From Anaerolinea thermophila (lineage in GTDB: Bacteria > Chloroflexota > Anaerolineae > Anaerolineales > DRKV01), in contig DYKW01000003.1 of the NCBI GenBank assembly GCA_020722405.1, positions 1 through 17,077 of the forward strand: DNA of 17,077 nt, read 5' to 3'. Position numbers and translations under genes: made by a program. A model generated the notes under the pieces. It had not been told where the DNA came from, made no database searches, and worked only from the letters and a program-made list of their open reading frames with translations. This document shows positions 13,128 to 17,077 of the stretch, in pieces (the first letter of the stretch is position 1; every line of letters begins with the position of its first letter).

Positions 13128-14375
13128 TCACGCACACACTACTCCCTTTTTGATTACGGTTTCTACCAGGTTGGTTCCAAAGCGGTATCCCAGATGACGG
13201 TAATCAGAGACATTCAGGATGAGCAAGTCGGCTTGTTTGCCCGCGGACAGGGAGCCGAGTACGTCTGCTCGACCGATCGCGGTCGCAGCATTGACGGTGG
13301 CCGCGGCGATGGCTTGTGCGGGGGTTAATTTCATGTAGCGGCAACCCAGCGCAATCGCAAACTGCATGGATTCGCACCATGCTGTACCGGGGTTACAATC
13401 GGTGGCCAGTGCCAACAGACCGTCTGCGGCCAGGATGTCTTGTGCGGGGGTGTAATGGGCTTCTGCAAGGCCAAAGGGTGTGCATGGCAGGCCAATAGCC
13501 ACCGTATCTGAAGCAGCCAGGGCTTCGATATCGTGCTTTGAAGTGGCTACCAGATGGTCGGCGGAGACAGCTCCTAATTCGGCGGCCAGCGATGCGCCAC
13601 CGAGGTTGTCGAATTCGTCAGCGTGGATTTTGAGGGGAAAGCCCAGGGATTTGGCCTTCTCCAGGATACGGCGGGATTGTGCTAGAGTGAAAGCACCGGT
13701 TTCGCAGAACACATCCACAAAGGGAAGCGGACGCCCGGACGCGTGTTCTGACCACCAAGAGGCTACCGCCGGAAGCATCTCCCCACACAGGTGGTCGGTG
13801 TATCCCTCGGGGTTGGCGCGCCACTCTGGGGGGATGGCGTGCGCCCCCAGGAAGGTCGGGAGGATCTCTATGGAGAGTTCTGCATCCAGTTGCAGGATGG
13901 CTGACAGCATACGCAATTCCGCTTGCGTTTCCAATCCGTAACCGGTTTTGACTTCGATCGTGGTGGTACCGTGGGCTAAAGCACGTTGTAAGCGGGGACG
14001 ATTTTCATCTACCAAGGCCTGCACACTGGCAGCGCGGGTGGCACGCACCGTAGAGAGAATGCCGCCACCGGCCTGTAGTATCTCGAGGTAAGTCTTTCCT
14101 TGCAGGCGCATTTCAAACTCGGCGGCGCGGTCACCGGCCCATAGCAGGTGGGTGTGGGGGTCTACGAATCCGGGCATGACAACGCGTCCACCGGCATCTA
14201 GGATGGGTTCATGAGGATGCGCGGCCAGCAGGTCGCTGGATGTGCCCACTTCGGCAATGTGTTCATCCACGATGTGTACGGCACCATCTGGAATGATACC
14301 CAGGTGCCCCAGATGCGTTCCACGTTGCGGCTGCTTCGTAAGGGTCAAAAGTTGGGAGGCATGGATAATGAGCAT
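13128..14375 (-). CDS. hutI: Imidazolonepropionase
   Basis: The 415-residue amidohydrolase matches HutI in length and motifs: metal-binding DPHTHLLWAGDRAAEF (H74, H76), then the GGGI block, ATRAAS, KTGYGLE, HADEFDN (H251) and ATDCNPGT (D326). The enzyme converts 4-imidazolone-5-propanoate to N-formimino-L-glutamate, the third step of histidine degradation in the cytosol. The other hut genes (hutH, hutU, hutG) are not in this window, so the pathway must be completed elsewhere or the gene serves alone. It begins after the terminator of the uvrC operon, with ATG at 14375 and no clear Shine-Dalgarno sequence, and leads the operon with the 63-residue and HD genes. Confidence 0.94.
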   Translation of the reverse strand: MLIIHASQLLTLTKQPQRGTHLGHLGIIPDGAVHIVDEHIAEVGTSSDLLAAHPHEPILDAGGRVVMPGFVDPHTHLLWAGDRAAEFEMRLQGKTYLEILQAGGGILSTVRATRAASVQALVDENRPRLQRALAHGTTTIEVKTGYGLETQAELRMLSAILQLDAELSIEILPTFLGAHAIPPEWRANPEGYTDHLCGEMLPAVASWWSEHASGRPLPFVDVFCETGAFTLAQSRRILEKAKSLGFPLKIHADEFDNLGGASLAAELGAVSADHLVATSKHDIEALAASDTVAIGLPCTPFGLAEAHYTPAQDILAADGLLALATDCNPGTAWCESMQFAIALGCRYMKLTPAQAIAAATVNAATAIGRADVLGSLSAGKQADLLILNVSDYRHLGYRFGTNLVETVIKKGVVCA

Positions 14376-14416
14376 AGTTGGTGAAAGGCGTTTTCTGGTA
14401 ATCTAATTGGTCTGGA

Positions 14417-14440
14417 GAAAAAAACGCCCTCCAGGGCGTT
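14417..14440 (-). terminator. Rho-independent terminator of the uvrC operon
   Basis: The stem AACGCCC/GGGCGTT (14423-14429 and 14434-14440) with a four-base loop is followed on the minus strand by a run of T (14418-14424, overlapping the stem end). It sits 23 bases after the stop of the 43-residue gene and separates it from hutI. The plus-strand side also has CTTTTCTT, so it could act weakly in both directions. Confidence 0.88.
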
Positions 14441-14463
14441 CTTTTCTTGCTTCTCCGCGGTGC

Positions 14464-14595
14464 CTATTTTGCAACCAGTGCAAGCACCATGGAGAGGATG
14501 ATGAGTACACCAAAGATGCCCATCACGATTCGTTGGGTATGCATCCCCCGGCGTTGACGCCATGAAGGTTGAGAAATTTTTTTCTTTTTTGCCAT
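14464..14595 (-). CDS. Small basic single-helix membrane protein, 43 residues
   Basis: The ORF runs from ATG 14595 to TAG 14464. The product begins MAKKKKISQPSWRQRRGM, then THTQ-like polar residues, then one hydrophobic helix (about residues 24-41: VMGIFGVLIILSMVLALV) ending AK. The positive N-terminus should stay in the cytoplasm with the C-terminus across the membrane. AGGAG lies six bases before the ATG. It follows the response regulator by 21 bases and is closed by a strong terminator, which supports a real final gene of the uvrC operon. The function is unknown. It is too short for usual ORF cut-offs. Confidence 0.82.
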   Translation of the reverse strand: MAKKKKISQPSWRQRRGMHTQRIVMGIFGVLIILSMVLALVAK

Positions 14596-14601
14596 AGGAT
14601 A

Positions 14602-14606
14602 CTCCT
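14602..14606 (-). promoter_or_regulatory. Ribosome binding site of the 43-residue gene
   Basis: On the minus strand AGGAG stands six bases before the ATG at 14595, in the 21-base gap after the response regulator. It is the key support for the short gene. Confidence 0.8.
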
Positions 14607-14616
14607 GAAAATTTAA

Positions 14617-14994
14617 TTATTTGTGCGTTGATTGTGTGGCGCGGACGATAGCATCTTCCAATTCTTCAATCGTTACAGGCTTGAAGATATAAGCATTTGC
14701 GCCGAGCGCCATCGCACGGTCTACCTGGACATCGGCGGCTTCGGATGAAAACATAATCACTGGCAGGGTACTCCATTGCCGTCGGCTACGGATGAATTCT
14801 AACAGATCCAAGCCGGTGACTTCTGGCATATTGATGTCCAGAATCATCAAATCTGGTCGTTTTCCTGCCAATAACGCCTTTGCTGCCTGCCGTGCACTAT
14901 GGAAGGCGTGGGCTTTATAATCCAATAGCTGCAACATCAGGCTGAGTGCCTTAATCATGTCCTGATCATCGTCAACAATCCAGGTTGTTTTCAT
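14617..14994 (-). CDS. Single-domain (CheY-like) response regulator
   Basis: The 125-residue product is only a receiver domain: acidic cluster D8-D9-D10 in IVDDDQDM, phosphoacceptor D53 in LMILDINMPEVTG, the conserved Ser in MFSSEA, and the lysine in YIFKPVTIEE. With no output domain it probably works by protein contacts or as a phosphorelay intermediate. It starts 38 bases after uvrC and precedes the 43-residue gene, so it likely shares the uvrC transcript. A weak -10-like TAGATT (15003-15008) lies eight bases before the ATG and could add an internal leaderless start. No Shine-Dalgarno sequence is seen. Confidence 0.93.
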   Translation of the reverse strand: MKTTWIVDDDQDMIKALSLMLQLLDYKAHAFHSARQAAKALLAGKRPDLMILDINMPEVTGLDLLEFIRSRRQWSTLPVIMFSSEAADVQVDRAMALGANAYIFKPVTIEELEDAIVRATQSTHK

Positions 14995-15032
14995 CGTGTA
15001 TGAATCTATCCGTATTGTTACGTAAGGCCAGC

Positions 15033-16898
15033 CTATTCTGCAAGGTGAGCCTTGATGATGTTTGCCAGGTTGGGAGTAATACCGGGAACGGCTGTCAATT
15101 CTTCTACGGATGCTTTGCGAATGGCTTGCAGGCTACCAAAATATTGTAACAAGCTTTTGCGCCGTTGGGGACCGATTCCGGGAATTGATTCTAACATCGA
15201 ACGGACGCTCTCTTGCTTTCGGCGATTGCGATGCGCCATAATTGCAAAGCGATGGGCCTCATCCCGTACCCGTTGGATTAGATACAAGCCCTGAGATGCG
15301 CGCGGCAAAAGAATTGGCTCTGACTGGCCAGGTAAAAAGAGTTCTTCTTCCTGCTTGGCCAATCCGGTTACCGGTACGCGTTCCAGTAGATTGAATTCTT
15401 GCAGCACCTTGACGGCTCGACTGAGTTGTCCTTTGCCACCATCTACAATTAGCAAGTCAGGGAGACGGGCGAAAGATGGGTCGGGCTTGCTGCCCGGGTG
15501 TGTTTTGGCTTCCTGGATGCTTTGCCAGCGCCTGAAACGGCGATGCAACACCTCTTCCATGCTGGCAAAATCATCCGGGCCGACCACCGTACGGATATCG
15601 AAGCGGCGATAATGCGACTTCTTGGGGGTGCCTTGCTCGAAGACCACCATGCTGCCTACAGCATAGGTGCCCTGGGTATTGGAGATGTCATAACATTCGA
15701 TGCGATTCGGTGGGGTAGGTAAGTTCAAGGTTTGCTGTAGTTCCACCAACGCGGTGCTTTGCTTGTTGGTATCGGTCTCCCAACGCGCCTTAAGCATGGA
15801 GAGCGTCTCAATGGCATTTTCGGCAGCCATGTTGACCAGTTCTTGCTGAACGCCATCATGCGGGATGAGAATTTCTATCTTTTCACCGCCGCGTCGTGTC
15901 CTTAGCCATTGTTGGATGATGTGCGTTTCTTCCAATTCGCGCGGTAGAAATACCTGGCGCGGTACGCTGGGGCTTTGATCATAAAATTGTTTGATGAACT
16001 CACCCAGAACCTGGGCATCTGGTGTTTCTTCGGTGCCCTCCAAAACGAAATACTCCCGTCCAATCAACTTGCCATTTCGAATGAAGAAAACCTGGGCGAC
16101 GGCATCGTCTCCACCACGCGCCAGCGCGATGACGTCTGAGTCCAGATACTCTGAGGAAATGACTTTTTGTTTTTCAACAATTTTTTCCAACGCCAGCAAT
16201 TGATCGCGCAATACGGCCGCTCGCTCGAAATTTAGTGTTTCCGCAGCCTGGTTCATTTCGCTCTTCAAGCGTTGTATGATGTCGTCAGAGTGCCCCTCCA
16301 GAAAGGACATCATGTCGGCTATCATCTGGCGGTATTGCTCCTGGGTCACCGCACCAATACATGGGCCGTTGCACAATTTGATGTCGTAGTACAAGCAGGC
16401 ACGCTTGTCTTGGCCGGTAATTGTGCGGCTGCAAGTCAAATAGGGGAAGATGCGCCGCAAGACATCTAAACTTTGGTGAACAGCCCATACACTGGTGTAT
16501 GGGCCAAAATAGCGCGCGCCATCAGAGAGTATGTGACGAGTGACGGTTACTTTTGGGAAGGGGTCTTGCCAATGTATTTTGATGTAGGGGTAGCGTTTGT
16601 CGTCCTTTAGCCGCACGTTGTAATGAGGACGATAGCGCTTGATCAGATTCATCTCCAGGATCAAGGCTTCCAGTTCTGAGCCTACAATGATCCATTCGAT
16701 ATCTGCGATGTTTTGAACCAACCGGCGGGTTTTGGCATCTTTTTGGGCGCTGCTATGAAAATAAGAACGCACGCGGTTGCGCAAGTTAATGGCCTTGCCA
16801 ACATAAATCACCTCCCCGGCCTCATTTTTCATCAGGTAGCAACCGGGTTTCTCAGGCAAGGTATCCAGAAGAGACTGCAGGTGAGTAGAGATATCCAC
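15033..16898 (-). CDS. uvrC: Excinuclease ABC subunit C
   Basis: The 621-residue protein has the full UvrC layout. The GIY-YIG nuclease domain comes first (GCYLM 19-23, YVGKAINLRNRVRSYF 32-47, catalytic-region ALILEMNLIK with E82), which makes the 3' incision. A four-cysteine set C156, C168, C176, C180 has the 11-7-3 spacing of the iron-sulfur cluster ligands reported for E. coli UvrC. The UVR motif at about 207-240 contacts UvrB. The RNase H-like domain for the 5' incision shows CYDISN (D404) and IVDGGKGQL (D486). The C-terminal helix-hairpin-helix pair is IPGIGPQRRKSLLQYFG and VPGITPNLA. Start is a GTG with no Shine-Dalgarno sequence and a TATAAT seven bases upstream. Confidence 0.97.
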   Translation of the reverse strand: MDISTHLQSLLDTLPEKPGCYLMKNEAGEVIYVGKAINLRNRVRSYFHSSAQKDAKTRRLVQNIADIEWIIVGSELEALILEMNLIKRYRPHYNVRLKDDKRYPYIKIHWQDPFPKVTVTRHILSDGARYFGPYTSVWAVHQSLDVLRRIFPYLTCSRTITGQDKRACLYYDIKLCNGPCIGAVTQEQYRQMIADMMSFLEGHSDDIIQRLKSEMNQAAETLNFERAAVLRDQLLALEKIVEKQKVISSEYLDSDVIALARGGDDAVAQVFFIRNGKLIGREYFVLEGTEETPDAQVLGEFIKQFYDQSPSVPRQVFLPRELEETHIIQQWLRTRRGGEKIEILIPHDGVQQELVNMAAENAIETLSMLKARWETDTNKQSTALVELQQTLNLPTPPNRIECYDISNTQGTYAVGSMVVFEQGTPKKSHYRRFDIRTVVGPDDFASMEEVLHRRFRRWQSIQEAKTHPGSKPDPSFARLPDLLIVDGGKGQLSRAVKVLQEFNLLERVPVTGLAKQEEELFLPGQSEPILLPRASQGLYLIQRVRDEAHRFAIMAHRNRRKQESVRSMLESIPGIGPQRRKSLLQYFGSLQAIRKASVEELTAVPGITPNLANIIKAHLAE

Positions 16899-16905
16899 GG
16901 GTTGG

Positions 16906-16911
16906 ATTATA
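16906..16911 (-). promoter_or_regulatory. -10 hexamer of uvrC, probably leaderless
   Basis: On the minus strand a perfect TATAAT ends seven bases before the GTG at 16898, so transcription would start about at the start codon. The intervening CCAACCC has no ribosome binding site, and no good -35 box is seen. Confidence 0.5.
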
Positions 16912-17003
16912 ACCTATGGCTGCCTGCGCGTATCTTCAAACCGCTCCATGTCTTTCATTTTGAGCAGCGCCAACCGCACTGTGGGTTTACTACCTGTGCC
17001 ACT

Positions 17004-17077
17004 TGTGCCATGAAATGGTACGTGTGCCATGAAATGGTACGTGTGCCATGAAATGGTACGTGTGCCATGAAATGGTA
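17004..17077. repeat. 19-base tandem repeat array with an inverted repeat in each unit, cut by the window edge
   Basis: Three exact copies of the 19-base unit TGTGCCATGAAATGGTACG (17004-17022, 17023-17041, 17042-17060) are followed by 17 bases of a fourth at the edge. Each unit holds an imperfect palindrome, GTGCCAT/ATGGTAC around GAA, able to form seven pairs including one G-T. A partial TGTGCCA copy at 16995-17001 precedes the array. The period is not a codon multiple, so it is probably non-coding. There are no unique spacers, which rules out a CRISPR array. Confidence 0.92.

Noticed and set aside
14345..14563. 72-codon minus-strand frame between the 43-residue gene and hutI
   Set aside because: It crosses the operon terminator and the hutI start and lies in another frame over the well-supported 43-residue gene.
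16713..17051. 112-codon plus-strand frame running into the 19-base repeats
   Set aside because: Most of it is antisense to the conserved GIY-YIG domain of uvrC; the rest is the repeat array, whose period is not a codon multiple.
17004..17077. Possible CRISPR array
   Set aside because: Units follow each other directly at 19 bases with no unique spacers and no cas gene nearby.

Overview
The window reads as an ordinary chromosomal stretch of a free-living bacterium, most likely a member of the Chloroflexota (Anaerolineae-like). This assignment is an inference. It rests on the mix of STAND-ATPase/TPR signalling proteins, a GAF-GAF histidine kinase with a long glycine-rich ATP lid, a solitary Flp-type pilin, DUF1028 fused to a peptidoglycan-binding-like domain, and low-complexity intergenic repeats. 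No phage, transposase, CRISPR array or rRNA is visible.

Layout, left to right. The first 97 bases hold the start of a small coupled ORF that runs off the window edge. It lies downstream of a 1143-residue minus-strand protein that joins an intact GGDEF diguanylate cyclase domain to a degenerate ATPase module, a STAND/NB-ARC-like ATPase and TPR repeats. Divergent from it is a DUF1028 protein on the plus strand. Next comes a minus-strand operon of an Fsr-like MFS exporter, a TauE/SafE permease (ATGA overlap) and a 35-residue single-helix membrane protein. Divergent from that operon is a membrane-anchored GAF-GAF histidine kinase with a clear sigma70-type promoter. A complete tRNA-Arg(GCG) unit with promoter, encoded CCA and terminator follows, then surE. 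An inositol-monophosphatase-family gene converges on surE. A roughly 450-base non-coding stretch with two periodic tandem arrays separates it from a response regulator with a helical tail, which has its own terminator.

To the right lie a small Flp/Fap pilin gene that is intact except for a one-base frameshift in an A6 run, then a minus-strand operon of hutI, a 63-residue two-helix membrane protein and an HD-domain hydrolase. Beyond a strong terminator is a second operon of uvrC, a single-domain response regulator and a 43-residue basic single-helix protein. The window ends in a 19-base tandem repeat whose every unit contains an inverted repeat; the array continues past the edge.

The genes combine housekeeping (uvrC, surE, tRNA, hutI, IMPase) with signalling (one c-di-GMP synthase candidate, one sensor kinase, two response regulators without DNA-binding domains). 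No kinase-regulator pair is adjacent. Three genes (GGDEF-STAND, the response regulator at 11321-11980 and uvrC) have a -10-like hexamer only 6-7 bases before the start codon and no Shine-Dalgarno sequence. This suggests leaderless mRNAs, while several operon-internal genes carry clear Shine-Dalgarno sequences. Three short genes (35, 43 and the broken 48 residues) fall below usual ORF-length cut-offs and would be missed by a default annotation. I found no defence system or biosynthetic cluster. The most interesting items are the GGDEF-STAND-TPR fusion, the broken pilin, the 19-base repeat array and the leaderless promoter pattern.
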